Source: Rhopalosiphum padi (lineage: Eukaryota > Arthropoda > Insecta > Hemiptera > Aphididae). Taken from it: a DNA stretch of 64,000 bases. The position numbers and the translations under genes were made by a program. The DNA is taken from assembly GCF_020882245.1 (NCBI RefSeq), contig NC_083597.1:50756152-50820151 (forward strand), read 5' to 3'. Positions 1 to 12,530 of the stretch are shown piece by piece. The first letter of the stretch is position 1; each line of letters opens with the position of its first letter. The notes beneath the pieces are model-generated. The model saw only the letters and a list, made by a program, of their open reading frames with translations. It was not told the DNA's origin and ran no database searches.

Positions 1-3000
1 ATTTATACTAAGATAATAGATAATTATTATGTATAATAAATAACAATATATATATAATTTGGCACTGCAGTAATATTCATCACATGTATAAATGATAGTT
101 ATTATTACTTATTATTATCATCTCGACTCTCGAGTGAGGTAAGATATCGTCAACTGTTTCGACTGTGTCTTGTTGGCCGTAGTTGTGCTCGTAGTGATCA
201 GTGTTTAAAATACTCTTCCTTCTCTATGTAGACCAAAGATTTATAAGTATCGAGTTCAATACGGACGATCGTGGATCATGTTTTTAGACGATCGATCGCA
301 GATTATACTGACTAACGCGTATAATAATATACGTTTAATATTTTATCATATAATACTGTTGATGTATGTTAATTGAGAGTCAAATGCAATAAACAGAGAC
401 CTTTAATTATTAACCAATACCAATTTTTTACAATTTATTTCAGATACACTAAAATACTGTTCAAATTGTTATACAACAACGCATAAATGGAAATGTCCGT
501 TGTGGCGTTGTACAAATGTTTTCGAAAATTCGATTAATTCAATATTCATTTAATATTTCGAATTAAATATTGTGATTGAAATTGATTAAGACAAATAAAA
601 AAATAAAACTAAACGATTAAATAGCTATGCAGTATATACTTTATGAATCTAAATTTGTTTTCAAAACAAATATTATGACTTATTCGTAGGTTATATTATA
701 TCGTATTTATAGTAAAATTCAGTTTTTTGAGGCTCTTAAAAAGTTTTAAAAATTGGTTAGGTTTGCCGAAAGATGTAGTTATGTTATTACTTATTAGATT
801 AGTGCGTTCTTCTATCGAGTCTATTCGTAAACACAATGAGCGAATATATTAGAACCCACGACGTAATTCGGGTGAAATATTAAAGTACTAATGTACCTAC
901 TTATTGTAACTATTTATTTTCATTTTTTTATTCGACGCATTTTATTCGATCGTCGGTCTTTTATCGCGTTTTCGTATAGGCGGTATTTATACGACGCGCA
1001 TAATATAATATAGGTAGGCACGTACAAAACGGTCTTATTGTCCGAATGTCAACGGGAGAATTCGTATTGTTAACCCCGCGCGGAGGCGGTGCTGGAATAA
1101 CACATTATACCTATACATTATATACGCTACATGTTATTATTATATATTATTATACTTAAAATAGACGCGTCCCTGTTGTGGTGGAGACCGCACGCGGTAA
1201 ACGGGAATAGAGCGCAGGGGCAAAAGAGATTTGTGGTCTGAAAATAAATTCAGTCAGATGTCCATTCTTGATACTTCCCATACGGGACAGTTCTATTATT
1301 ATATGTATACCGTATTCTTTATCCACGTTTTATTATAATACTTGTAAGTTGTAATAATATAATATTATAATATTTTCCAGTCATTGTCGTAATCTTTTTG
1401 CGTGACAATAATATAATATAATATGTACAGTTATATATACGTAGGTACGCACTACGCGTATCTGGAGTACTGACAATCCGCACTACTCGATAATCGTATT
1501 TTACCGCGGTTGTATGAAACGCATAATATACGAGTAATAGTCAATAAAATTGCGCATGAATATTAACATTGAACGTTTGCAAATGCGGTTTTGAAATCCA
1601 TTTTTTTTTTTGACGGATTAAAGTATCAATCGTTTTAATTATTACCGTCGAAACGCTGTCTAATGTCTTGCGATCGCAAGCGCGGATTCAAGAGGGGGGG
1701 AGGTGGCAATATTGTTGAACTAACATATATGACCGGTCCAATAATTAAAATTATTTAATAAAATTCAGTAAAAACTAAAAATGATATCATATTATTCGCG
1801 TGTAGAGACGTAGAGTATGACATATAAGATGTAACGTTGTGTAGGACGATATTTAATACTTTTCTGGTGGTACAGAATGATAATTTCGCGCCACCGAAAA
1901 TCCATGCGTTGGCGCATTATATCACATTTGCGCAGACCTATTTACGTCACTGATTTCTGTGCGTGATCGAGATCTTTAAGTATAAATAACAATAATAAAT
2001 TATCATTTAATAACGTCGAACGTACTTAATAGGTGGCCGGCTTCGTTTAAAATGCGACTAGTAAAAACGTGCCTATACATAATAATATGACAATACCGTA
2101 TGCTCTGTGCTCTGATTACATCAAACTTAGTATATTATAATAAGTATAATATAATATACTTAGTTTACACAGTATGCATAATGTACAGTCACATTTCGTA
2201 TAGAGTAGTATAGGTACCTATACACATACAGCAATTTGATGCACGCTGCACGTTATGAGAGTGTAAGTACGTATAATTTAATGCATATACGAGAGTAGGT
2301 TCGACTTCGTTCCGAGAACGCGCATGCGTTAAACGACTTAAAATATTATTTCAGCTCGTTACGATATTATTATTTCCCATCAATCTTCCGGCGACCGCGA
2401 CGCATATTATATTAATATACCTAAACGCGTGTATACATATATAATATCGTTATACGACAGGTCTATGAGGTACACAACGTACATATATGACATTGTAATT
2501 TATACGTCACCCGTGCGGTATATTATACACACGATATGCTTATATTATACATGTAAGTGTAACAACTCGGGCTCTCGATTTGATCAATGTGCGACACCTG
2601 TTGTAACCTGTATAGTATAATAATCACGACATAAAGTGATATGACGACGACGCGCCATGAACCGGCTAAAGTGACTACTACCACATGGACATACACTATA
2701 CAGGTATAGCCTGTGTGGATATTATAATAGTATAACTGTATAACCGTTATTAGGTCCAAGCCCTCGAGGGATACGTCGCGGCGGTCGCGTCCTGTTTAAG
2801 AATAAAAACTATTCATGTAACTCTATACGATATTAAATCAAAACACGATAATATTTTGCGCGTACAAAACGGAGAAAACGTCCGTATCGCTTTTCGCTAA
2901 TATTTCATTACAATTAATTAATGTACAATTCGCGTATAACATCGCGCCCGTCAGAATTGAGCAAATTTCAAGACTCGGCAAGCCGTTTTGGACTGGCACA

Positions 3001-6000
3001 TGGAAAACGTTTACTGGACGTTTCGCTTTACGGCCTGCGATAGATACGTCTATTTTTTTTATAGACACCGATATTACCAGTATGAGTGCACATTGCACAG
3101 ATCGGTATATTGTATAGGTAGTCAGATAGGCGTACAAGTGTATTTTTAAAACCGTGCGCAAGCTCCGGCACGCGTATTTATTAAATAAAGTTAACCGAAC
3201 CGGAGCCAAGGTGTCGGCTGCTCGAGTATAATAATACATATACGTATATCACATCCAGTAATGATATAATGACAATAATAATAATAAATGTCCCTATACA
3301 TAATATATATATATATATAGGTATGTATTGTGTATATGATGCATAATACGGGTTATGGTCGTTCTGACCACATCGCGCGACCCAGACCGCAGGCGCACGG
3401 GCCGATCCCGATTTCTCGGGTATTCGTGTGTGTATGCGTGTGCTCATACCGCCTACAAATTGCCCAACCCGTAATTTGTCACCTGCTACGTGTATGATAT
3501 AGATACACCGGCCGCCGCCGGTACACGATAATAATAATAAAATCGTTAATAACAGTCCGGTCGCCGTCGTTGTCGTATCACCAACCCGCGTGCCATATTC
3601 GTATTTTTATTCTCTCTATAATATTATAATAATGTTTTACGCTCGCCACACCATTGTCATTGCTCCGCACGCTTTCGTCCGCATAGTGTATACAATATAT
3701 ACCTATTATAACATATTGTACATGTAAAATATGTGTAATATATTGTTACAATCGTTCGCATTCCGAGCGACACCTCGAAATCATTATACTTAGGTACGAT
3801 ACATAATAACAATAAAATTGTACACCTATAATAGTATGCGGCGGCATTAAAACGCATATGATATGACCATCTCATGACGTATATAATATAATATACTACT
3901 ACAGCAAGGCTAATTCTCCGGATATGCTGATAGTGCGGTGTCGTTGGAATTTTTCACGATTATCTTGCAGGGAATTTATAGGGATTGCAGTGGGCACGTT
4001 ACTGAGGCGCCGGAAGTAGGTTTTAATGGGTAAAATATTATGTCGTCTTTGGTTTATTTTGTCACGTGCGTTTGAGAGATGACTTTATGGCACATCTGGG
4101 AACCATAATAGAAAACAACGACTAGCAGCCACTATATACTATTGTTCTTGTAACGTTTCAAAAGGATCGGAAAAAAAGCGATTACCTTACCGCGATCAAT
4201 AACGCCCGTGATGGTTATTATAATATTGATATTTCACGTGGTGATGAAATATTATATGGGTGTGTTGCAATTGACTCGGGAAAAAGTCCAAACAGGTGTG
4301 TACGCGGATAATGTAAAATCGGTAACTTCAAGATAAGACACAGACGAACGAGCGAGTAAGGGTTATTATACCTATATATATATATACATATATGATGATG
4401 TGAACCTATACTGATTAGTTATTATTAGGCATTATTAATTGTGAGATATTTATAATGCGCTGTAGCCGCGTGTGCGATATGCTCAAGTATGGTTCTTACT
4501 TCTTATAATAATATACAATAATATTTTCACGGCCAAATAGAAACATTTTATGTCGGTGACGGTGTGGACAATCAAAATATAAAAAATAGTTATAGTTATA
4601 GCAGCCAGCAGTATTATACGATTATATTATTGTATTATTATACAGCTAAAGAGTTTATATGCTTGAACATGTTCATATCGGGAGCTATACTGGACAGATT
4701 TTAATAAAAATTGTATAAATAGATTCTTTGCCAAGACTCAGAAGAAGTTTAAGCACAGAATATAATAGTTTAAGCTTCTTTTTGAACCTCTATATGTTGC
4801 TATAGGGTGGCTTACACATGAATTTAGACTCATAAAAATCGAATAACTTTTTGTATATATACATATATATAACGGTTAACAATAGATACAAAAATAAAAT
4901 TAAAAAAAAAAATATTATAGACTAGCCGATCCACCACGTTGTTCTATATGTTTTTTTTTTTTTGTTTTTTAATAAAAGAAAATAATATTAATTTTATTAT
5001 TTTCCATTTAAATGTACAACAAAAAGGTAATGTGTTTACTGTTTATGTTTGTAGCTCGTAGAATAAAAAACAACTCGACCAATATTGATGACAATTCCAG
5101 AGACTTTTGTAAGAAATATCAGAAAAATTCAAAAAGTAATATGGACTACATTTGAAATATATACTATAAGTACTATATCCAAACCACTACTGGCAGATCG
5201 CCCACCTCGATTGAATTAGTTCATTAAGTGAAGACAGTGAAGTATACTATTGCCGATTTTCCTGCGAACTGAGAAACATTGAAATATTGAGATACACCGA
5301 TAGGTATATAGCGTCGTATTTTAACGATAAATTATAACGCTAAACACCCAAAGGAGGCTGTATGGTCTTTTCCCTTAAATGTGACACACACATTTGTACT
5401 ATACTAATTAAAATATTAAAATATATACCAAATGATCGTTATTAAATGTCAATACATAAGAATATTATTACTGAAAGACGAAAGTACACCGGATTCGAAT
5501 AGTATATTATGTATAATAATATAAATTGCAGTGCTATAATTATTGCGGCTCGAATATGAGCTCATTATAATACACGAGTGTACCTATACTATATTACCCT
5601 GTTACTATAGTTTATACAACATTGCACCTTTATTTTCTTAAATATAAAACTTTTTTTTAGTTCTTACGAAAAGTAAAGTTTGTTATAAATTATACAATAA
5701 TATCATTTTGATGTTTGATAATATAATATTAGCATGAAGTATTTCAGAAAAAAAAATATTTTTCGTAATTTCACTACGCAAAAATAAAATATGATTCGTA
5801 TTTAAATATTAGTAATAAAAATAAGATAAATAATAATAAGTGTCTGAATTAAGCAATTGCCCGATGGCCTATTTAATATAATAATATTATATTATCTTGT
5901 ACAGTGTATTATAGTATTTTTCTGTGCGGTGAGGCACGTTATAGGTACCCACGCTCAACAATAATTTACCATCATTAATAATATTAAACACTATCTAAAC

Positions 6001-7280
6001 GAAATCGGACCAAAAGTTGACACAACGTACGTAGAACATACGACGCGGTCGACGATTTATCGATTCGTCGATGATTGTACAAACTGTTGAACAAATAAAC
6101 AAATTTAAGCCAAACAGTTTCGTCATCGTCGCACACAATATTTACATTGCGATTTATCACTATTTCATTCGTTCGCGGTAGCATATTGTAGTCCACGATA
6201 TTATATTACCTATAATACGTACTTATATATTAAATATTAAACCGTCTACGGTCTGCTAAAGTCTTATGTATATTGTTCATCATCGAGACGATCGATGACT
6301 AATCGTCCAAATAATGTACAAAGTACAAAACTACAAAATGTGTTTTACGTATTTCCTGCAATATTATAATGACAAAATTGCACCGGTCAAACCATAATAA
6401 ATTATTAAAATTATAATTATTGTTGATTAGCTATTAATTATTACCAACTGATATAATATAGAAATTATCTTTATCTTTATTGCAGCGATAGGACAAAATT
6501 CTGCATTTTAAAAAAAACCGAAAAGGATCTTAAAAATTCACAAATTTATTCGATCTGTAACGACATTTTTGCCATAATATATATAGATATTGTATTAAAT
6601 TAAAATATGTCGGAATCGTTCTATATTTTTTATTGTTTTATAATATGTATCTCAAAATTATCGTAAGGCGCGACGAAAAACATTTAAAAAAAATGTTATT
6701 AATTTAAATGAAATATTAAAAAACGTTTTGATATTAATTTTTAATACCTTCACAATGGTTTTTAAAATAAAAATACTTTCATGTAAATGTACGATAATAA
6801 TAATAATAATAATAATAGTTATTAATTAATTTTTTCTCTCATTATTATTATTATTAGAGAACAGCAAAGCACATCGATTTGCGAATTCCCGAACAAAAGT
6901 CCGGTAAAAATTATTATACGATGGAATTGATCCAGGTAATAAAACTCAATATTTATGTATTTATTATTGCCTACTTAATAGATATGTAGATACTGTTATT
7001 TTTCAAATTAATCCACGTCGTAATAAAATATAACATTTAAATTGTATTTTATATTGTTTAAATACTTAAACAGTAGGTAGGTACACACGTATTTAAACAA
7101 ATGTATTACCTATTACGTAATAATAAGTATTAATATACTGTTTATTAATAATTTAAATATCGGAAACTAATAAAAAAAAAAGTACAAAGTATAAAATATA
7201 TTAGATTTTTTACTGGGCTTTTATTCTATCGGACGATTTTAACGAACCTAATTTGCTAGACTTTTTTGGATATGCACCCG
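1..7280. other. AT-rich noncoding region
   Basis: No reading frame here resembles a known protein; the open frames are short and dominated by Tyr, Ile and Thr codons from TA-rich DNA. The DNA has many AT/TA palindromic words and A or T runs, with more CpG-rich patches near 900-1260 and 2640-3620. A short ATA/ATT triplet stretch lies near 6795-6860. A minus-strand open frame at 5984-6196 looks somewhat protein-like, but it opens with GTG and I could not assign it. I see no transposon ends with matching inverted repeats in this stretch. Confidence 0.6.
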
Positions 7281-8450
7281 TCGACGTCTAACCTAACCTG
7301 GCCAACATCCGTTGCGTGTTCTAGGTCTCGACCAAAGCCACTCCCACTAACGATTAACGCACAAATAATTACGGTTACATTTGTCATGTAAGTAAAACGA
7401 TATGACAGATAGGGGTGTAACAATATTGACCTTGCTATACTCGGACCGGCTAATCTTACCTAACCCTTGGTTTGGGGGTGCGGGTACCGGTGACACACAG
7501 ACATATATATACATTATATCGGCTATGGCAACGGAGTCAGTATATCGAAAGTGTTACACCCAAAACGGTTCACATCGGTTCGCATTAGTATATAATTATT
7601 ATATTATCGTGATCTTAGATCGGCTAGACGATATTATTATTTAGTGTTTTTAGGGAACGCCATCACGGTCTAACGCGCGACGAATATTCCCGCTGGACTG
7701 TTTCGTCGTCTATTTTCGGACGTGGCGTATAGTACGACGTATTATTATACAGTGCATATAGTATAGGTATATACACATTATACGTATTATTTATAATATC
7801 TATTATAAATATATAACGCGTACGAGGGAAACTGCCGAAACGCACACACGTGTTTCGTTCGGTTTTTTTGGTTTTTCCCCCGTCCTCCCATCCGTCCGTT
7901 CGTCATCGTCGTCATCGCCGCCGCCGCCGCCGCCACCGACGTGTACACACAGAAACGCCGATGAAATTACGTAAAAAAAAAGACCACGTTAAAAAACCCG
8001 AAAAAAAAACACTCTCGGGGGAGGTGAAGTTCGTTTTCTCATCGTGTACGACGGACTTTACACGAAGGTTTTCTGGTCCATTTTTTTCATTCCGTTCCTA
8101 TACATTATATACGCACACATTAAGAATATACGGTGCTATGATGTATATATATATATATATATATGTTATATATGTGTCCGTCCGAAACGCGAGACGCTCA
8201 CGGAAACGGGAGATTCACCGTGACATGTGGTTCAACATGTGCGACCAACTAAATTTTACTTCTATTTTTTATGCGCTTCCAACTTACACACACACACACA
8301 CACACAGCTCGACGTTTCAACGACACGAACTGGTCTCTAATGATATTGTTGTTGTCATACATATATTATATATATATTCATACATATTGTACGAGTTTAA
8401 TAATTTAACGTGCGTATGATATACGTGTATAGTTGCAGTCATCGTTGTAC
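7281..8450. other. GC-richer, microsatellite-bearing noncoding block
   Basis: This block begins with a short TTAGG-like motif (7288-7298). It contains CpG-rich sequence with CCG/CGC triplets near 7905-7935, a TA dinucleotide run (about 8144-8164) and a CA run (8286-8306). A plus-strand frame of 189 codons crosses it, but it opens with GTG and encodes Arg/His- and Lys-rich low-complexity sequence generated by the triplets and dinucleotide repeats. I do not regard it as a gene. Confidence 0.5.
8286..8306. repeat. (CA)n microsatellite
   Basis: About ten uninterrupted CA dinucleotides in a GC-richer block; a likely length-polymorphic marker with no coding role seen. Confidence 0.9.
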
Positions 8451-9067
8451 TAAGGATTTTTTTACCGATGCCCCTCTGCAAAGCAGTATAATATAATGTG
8501 CCGATGTATGATGCTAACTATTCTAAAGAAGGGGCGAGTAATATGATTTCTGTTTGTTATACCATCGTATTTATTTTAATCCAAACAATATTTTTTCATT
8601 ATATAATATAATATGTGATAAGATGGAAATGTTAGAAACTACGAGAAGGACATATTATTATGCTATATTATAAGTCAAAATTCAGATAATGATATTCATC
8701 AAGAGCATCGCGTATGTTTTAATATTCATAGAATTTTAACATTTGTTTTTGTTTTTAAAATGTAGGCAAAAGTTTTAAAATTCAAATAAACACGTATACC
8801 TTTACCTTTAAATTAAATGAACAAGAATAAAAAAGAAGACTTGATGAATAATATTATGAATGTACTTAAGACATTGGATAAACCTATTCATATTAATTTA
8901 GTACTCGCGCGTATATCCGTATATCAACTCTGAACTCACTATTGACAGTGCCTTTGTGAATAAAACACCTGACGCGTAAACGCGTAGTTTCAATGTGTAG
9001 ATTAGGTTAGTTCTTAATAATATATAATGTGCGTCTTTGCGCTAGGCGTTTTATCTTAAACATTTAA
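8451..9067. other. AT-rich noncoding stretch before a retrotransposon remnant
   Basis: No coding frame or structured repeat is recognised. The stretch ends directly upstream of the reverse transcriptase remnant and may hold decayed retrotransposon sequence that can no longer be recognised. Confidence 0.45.
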
Positions 9068-9720
9068 TTTTACTCTTACGCTGATGATACTAAAGTTTTA
9101 ATTTCGGATTCTGCTTGGCAATCAGGCTGACACCAAGCCCAACCATGGCTTTACTGGATGACTGCTTTTCAAAGTAATAACTTATAAGAGTTAATTATAT
9201 AATAATTCAAAGTGTATTGCGTTATTAAACGATTTAATAACTTTACCGCAAAAAAATTAAATTGTTTTACATACACAAATTACTATGCCATATTATATTA
9301 AAATGCATCACCTGTCTAAAATTATTTAAATATTCAAATGTGAACTATCTCAGTTAATTATATAATTGACGAAAATCTTAAATGGGATATTCATATCAAT
9401 ATAAACTCATAGTACAATTAAGTGAACTAACATAATATTTTAATTGATAACTAAAAAAAATAGTCATCAAACACCTCAATAGAATAACTTATTAGTTATT
9501 TTATTTGACAAGCAATCATTTATTCACTACGGTATAATTGCTTGGGGTGGTTGTTACACTTTAAGTATATACTTACCAGTTAAAAAAAAAAAAGAATGTA
9601 AAACAATCACACGCAGAACGTAAAACATTTCCTTTAAATACACCATTTAAACTATTACGATTACTTGATATTAATAATAATTATATAAAAACAAGTTATA
9701 TGCTTTATATTTAAAACAAT
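9068..9720 (+). pseudogene. Decayed non-LTR retrotransposon reverse transcriptase fragment (jockey/CR1 type)
   Basis: Translation across shifting frames gives several landmarks of the C-terminal half of a non-LTR reverse transcriptase, in the expected order. At about 9074-9130 is S-Y-A-D-D-T-K-V-L-I-S-D, which contains the YADD catalytic motif that binds metal in the polymerase palm. At about 9360-9410 is I-I-D-E-N-L-K-W-D-I-H-I, the thumb-region motif that usually reads LGI-x-LD-x-L-x-W-x-x-H. At about 9515-9560 is the Y-G-I-I-A-W-G-G motif. A later piece (about 9635-9710) reads P-F-K-L-L-R-L-L-D-I-N, as expected near the end of the domain. Stop codons and frameshifts separate the pieces, and the N-terminal RT, endonuclease and first ORF are absent. 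It is therefore a 5'-truncated, dead copy. Its 3' tail may continue towards about 10100. Confidence 0.72.
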
Positions 9721-10193
9721 TTCAACCCTATAATAAGTATAATACCTGAATAAATTTATCAAAATATTATTCATTAATAATAAAAAATGTACATACGAGT
9801 TTATTTAAAGTCTCTCTGGATTATAATTATGATCCCTGATAATAAAATAAGTCCGTATTCCAATTTTAAATACAAGATAGATAATTTCGCTTACACAATT
9901 TTAAAGGAAAAAAAGAAAAATAAACTTCATATTTCCTTGCATAATTTTATCTAAAATGTTTATCAAAATATTATATTGTTTCAACTTACCTGGAAAAATG
10001 TTTTATTTTTATATTATCATCTTTATTTGTATTTCTAATATCTACTAAAAGTTTTTGATATTCACGCTTTATGATAAAATGTGATCACCGTGATGATGTT
10101 TATGACCTTGGTACAAAAAATTGTTCGATTAATCGCTCGAGGAGCATCACGCGTTTATCCCAGTGGACTTCAGCACTATAGTAGATAGGTGTA
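9721..10193. other. Probable 3' remnant of the retrotransposon and flank of the MULE insertion
   Basis: AT-rich sequence with no intact frame. Its position immediately downstream of the RT fragment suggests the decayed 3' end of the same element, but no poly-A tail or target duplication could be fixed. It ends at the target duplication of the Mutator-like element. Confidence 0.35.
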
Positions 10194-10201
10194 CCGGCTA
10201 A
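10194..10201. repeat. Target-site duplication, left copy (CCGGCTAA)
   Basis: Eight bases identical to 12531-12538, directly abutting the left end of the MULE. The match stops exactly at the element boundary on both sides, as expected for a transposition-generated duplication. Confidence 0.88.
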
Positions 10202-10325
10202 CGGGATTGGTAAATTGGGTCCCAAATGACCTTATCTCGGTAAATTGGGTCCCGGAAAATAAAAGGTTGTAGGTAAGTTGAGTCCCAGATAAAAAAAGGT
10301 TGTAGGTAAGTTGAGTCCCGGATAA
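10202..10325. repeat. MULE left terminal array (four repeat units)
   Basis: Four copies of a 15-base core sit at 10209-10223, 10239-10253, 10272-10286 and 10305-10319. The first two read GGTAAATTGGGTCCC and the last two GGTAAGTTGAGTCCC. Spacing is 30 then 33 bases, with the linker AAAAGGTTGTA repeated between later units. Arrays like this in the terminal inverted repeats are plausible transposase (FLYWCH finger) binding sites; that role is inferred. Confidence 0.85.
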
Positions 10326-10404
10326 AAAAAATATAAATTATTAAAATATATGTGGTTTTTATAATATTATGTTCTAAATAAATAATAGTGTAAATGATTA
10401 ATTT

Positions 10405-10547
10405 AAAAATGTTAATAAGCTAAATAATAAAAGTATGTAAAATTTTACAATATATGGTATAAATAATTAAAAAATTGTGTCTCGGGAAAAAATGTTAATA
10501 CACTAAATATTATAGTACGTCAAATTTTACAATATATGATATAAAAT
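10405..10547. repeat. Direct duplication of about 60 bp inside the MULE, 3' of the transposase
   Basis: Sequence beginning AAAAATGTTAATAAGCTAAA (from 10405 to about 10463) recurs as a diverged copy starting at 10488 (AAAAATGTTAATACACTAAA) and ending about 10547. The offset is 83 bases. Both copies end with ATTTTACAATATATG followed by ATA-rich sequence. It lies between the left terminal array and the transposase stop codon. Confidence 0.75.
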
Positions 10548-10552
10548 ACATA

Positions 10553-11914
10553 TTATGCTTTAGGTAAAAACTTAAATGATAAACATTTAACAAATTCTAA
10601 TCGAGTTATTATATTATTAGTATATTTCATCATTTGTTCTCTTAAGTATTTTTCTTTACCGAGCGTGATTTTCTTTTTTTGTATTGTACTTCGTAGTTTA
10701 ATATGTGTCTCAGACTGTATTTGTAATAGTTCGTCCACAAAATTGAAAATATTAGGATGGGGACTATAAAATCTTCGGTTTAGTACAGCATGATAGGATT
10801 CACAACTATTTGTTGTACGCACAGTGGTGGCTGCAAATTCAGACCAAATATATGGGGGAAATGTAGCATCAGGTGAAATGTAGTTATCTAGTACATAATC
10901 GCAAAATGTTTTTATTTGTTTGTCATTTGGTTGTATTGCCATTAAATCTTGTGCAAAACATTCGCCAACTTCTTCAGGTCTTAAAAAAGGCAAACCAAAA
11001 AAACATTTAAAAAAATCGCTTTTTTCTGTGTTTAAAGAGTTGTATGTGTTTACTAAACCAAGAGTTTGAATTTTTTTCCACCAATTTTGTCCTAAATGAA
11101 AACGACATCCTTTTATATTGATTTTAGGCCAAACAAGCTTTGCAGCCGTATGTATAGCAATCTCAAAGTCTATAAATACTACATCAGGAGAAAATATTAA
11201 TTGATATTGTGCACAACTATTTACAGTATGTTCAAATAAACGTACGTATGTTTCTGTTTCTTTATTAGGTAATAAAAAAAATACTAGTGGAATATATGAT
11301 TCGCCAACAAGGCCGTGAATGGTAAAAAATTGGTAAAAATATTTTGGACAACTTCTAAAAGTGCCATCGACAAGTATTGTACTAATTTCGCATAACACTT
11401 CTAAATTACTTTTTGTTGAAAACCCAATTATACCATTATTGAAATCATTAACTAATAAAAATGATTCATTTTTATTAGTAACTAATGTCATTTCATTCAT
11501 AGCAGTATGCGTTTCTGTTATGTTTTTTGGTATGTTGGGATGAACAGATAAACGTGCATTTCTTATATTTCTTTTTATTAAAGAAGTATCATTTAAAGAT
11601 AAACTATTTATATCACAGTTTTTTAACTCTCTGCAAATAAGTTTCGATGGCAACACCGATATCTCTTCTACCGCTTTTCTCTTGAGATTATTATTTAATT
11701 TTTGCCGGTTGATGTCTTGTTCGCTAGGTTTATTGTGATTGTGATCATTAAAAATCTCAGTATCAACACCATTATAAGTTTTAAAAAAACACTTACATGT
11801 ACTTTTACAGCAGGTCCATCTCTGTACTTCATTTTTCAACATTTTGTGAAACCTAAACTTATGACCATATTTTATAATAACAGTTTTGTTTTTTTCGCTA
11901 GCCATTATTTCCAT
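10553..11914 (-). CDS. FLYWCH zinc-finger MULE transposase
   Basis: Encodes a 453-residue transposase that would bind the element's terminal repeats and cut and join DNA in the nucleus. The first ATG with good context (A at -3, G at +4) is at 11914; the frame stays open further upstream to 11938 but has no ATG there. Residue numbers count from codon 11938. A FLYWCH-type finger spans about 24-70: W41-x-C43, C48, then H66-N-H68. The MULE domain spans about 185-390. It has I-L-V-D191-G-T-F, F-I-D257-F-E, the G-C278-R-F-H281 motif (CxxH, typical of MULE transposases), and T-T-N-S-C-E380-S-Y-H, where E380 is the likely third acidic residue. The stop is TAA, with no frameshift. The length suits compact insect FLYWCH/MULE proteins. 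A domesticated host gene is unlikely because intact element ends and a target duplication surround it. Confidence 0.92.
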   Translation of the reverse strand: MEIMASEKNKTVIIKYGHKFRFHKMLKNEVQRWTCCKSTCKCFFKTYNGVDTEIFNDHNHNKPSEQDINRQKLNNNLKRKAVEEISVLPSKLICRELKNCDINSLSLNDTSLIKRNIRNARLSVHPNIPKNITETHTAMNEMTLVTNKNESFLLVNDFNNGIIGFSTKSNLEVLCEISTILVDGTFRSCPKYFYQFFTIHGLVGESYIPLVFFLLPNKETETYVRLFEHTVNSCAQYQLIFSPDVVFIDFEIAIHTAAKLVWPKINIKGCRFHLGQNWWKKIQTLGLVNTYNSLNTEKSDFFKCFFGLPFLRPEEVGECFAQDLMAIQPNDKQIKTFCDYVLDNYISPDATFPPYIWSEFAATTVRTTNSCESYHAVLNRRFYSPHPNIFNFVDELLQIQSETHIKLRSTIQKKKITLGKEKYLREQMMKYTNNIITRLEFVKCLSFKFLPKA

Positions 11915-12432
11915 TTTTAAAATGTATAAAAAAAACAATAACTGTAAAATTGTGTAACTGTATAGCTGTAAGACACGATATAGTCACAAGTTGACGTTCA
12001 GCAGGCTACTAAATATATAATGAAATATCCCAGATATCGTACGTATATCTGTATGTAATCATCATAAAAATCGATGATAACTACTAACTAATACAAAAAA
12101 AGATAGACGAATAATACTAACACTTGTATACGCTCGTATTTCGTATACTCGTATATATATCTTAATTAGATTTAATCAAAGATACGACATTTCGGTATCT
12201 CATTTTTGGATAAAAGTGGCTACGGCCAGTGTAATAAAATCCGCGATAAGAATACCTGTCTATACACACATAAACATCAAAGTAGAATTAATTGATGTCC
12301 AGGCGGTGTACCCCTGTATGAAATATGACGTAGTATTGTAACAGAATTATTCAAAAGTATATTATATAAATATGAAATATTAAAGTTTTAAGTTTTTAAT
12401 ATTTTAGACATCATTGGCGCAATGATTTATAG
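11915..12432 (-). other. MULE 5' leader and putative promoter region
   Basis: On the minus strand this is the DNA between the right terminal array and the transposase start. It should hold the transposase promoter and 5' UTR. It is AT-rich with several TATA-like words, so no single TATA box can be chosen. A near-palindrome, ATCATTGGCGCAATGAT, lies at about 12410-12426 next to the array. Confidence 0.4.
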
Positions 12433-12530
12433 CCGGGACCCAACTTACCTATTACCTTTTCATACCCGGGACTCAACTTACCGCTTTCAAAACGGACCCA
12501 AATTATCGCGGACCCAATTCACCTAGCTCC
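12433..12530. repeat. MULE right terminal array (four repeat units, inverted)
   Basis: The same core occurs in inverted orientation at 12435-12449 (GGGACCCAACTTACC) and 12468-12482 (GGGACTCAACTTACC). Two diverged copies follow at about 12493-12504 and 12509-12523. Spacing is irregular in the outer pair, so the two ends match unit by unit rather than as one continuous inverted repeat. Confidence 0.83.

Larger units (their letters stand above)
10202..12530 (-). mobile_element. Complete Mutator-like (MULE) DNA transposon with FLYWCH/MULE transposase
   Basis: The element is about 2.33 kb. A perfect 8-bp direct repeat, CCGGCTAA, flanks it (10194-10201 and 12531-12538), the target-duplication size typical of Mutator-like elements (8-11 bp). 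Its ends are imperfect inverted repeats: reading inward, the left end has CGGGATTGGTAAATTGGGTC and the reverse complement of the right end has GGGGAGCTAGGTGAATTGGG. Each terminal region carries four copies of a unit related to GGTAAGTTGGGTCCCGG. Between them lies one minus-strand transposase frame without stops or frameshifts. Intact ends, intact duplication and an open frame together suggest a fairly recent insertion, possibly still active. The superfamily call rests on the transposase domain plus duplication length. Confidence 0.9.

Noticed and set aside
5984..6196. 70-codon minus-strand frame with balanced composition
   Set aside because: Begins with GTG and has no recognised domain or clear splice sites; kept only as a mention.
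7850..8419. 189-codon plus-strand frame
   Set aside because: Opens with GTG and consists of Arg/His, Lys and Thr-His low-complexity sequence made by triplet and dinucleotide repeats; no domain.
11361..11920. Plus-strand frames opposite the transposase
   Set aside because: Antisense shadows of the transposase coding sequence.
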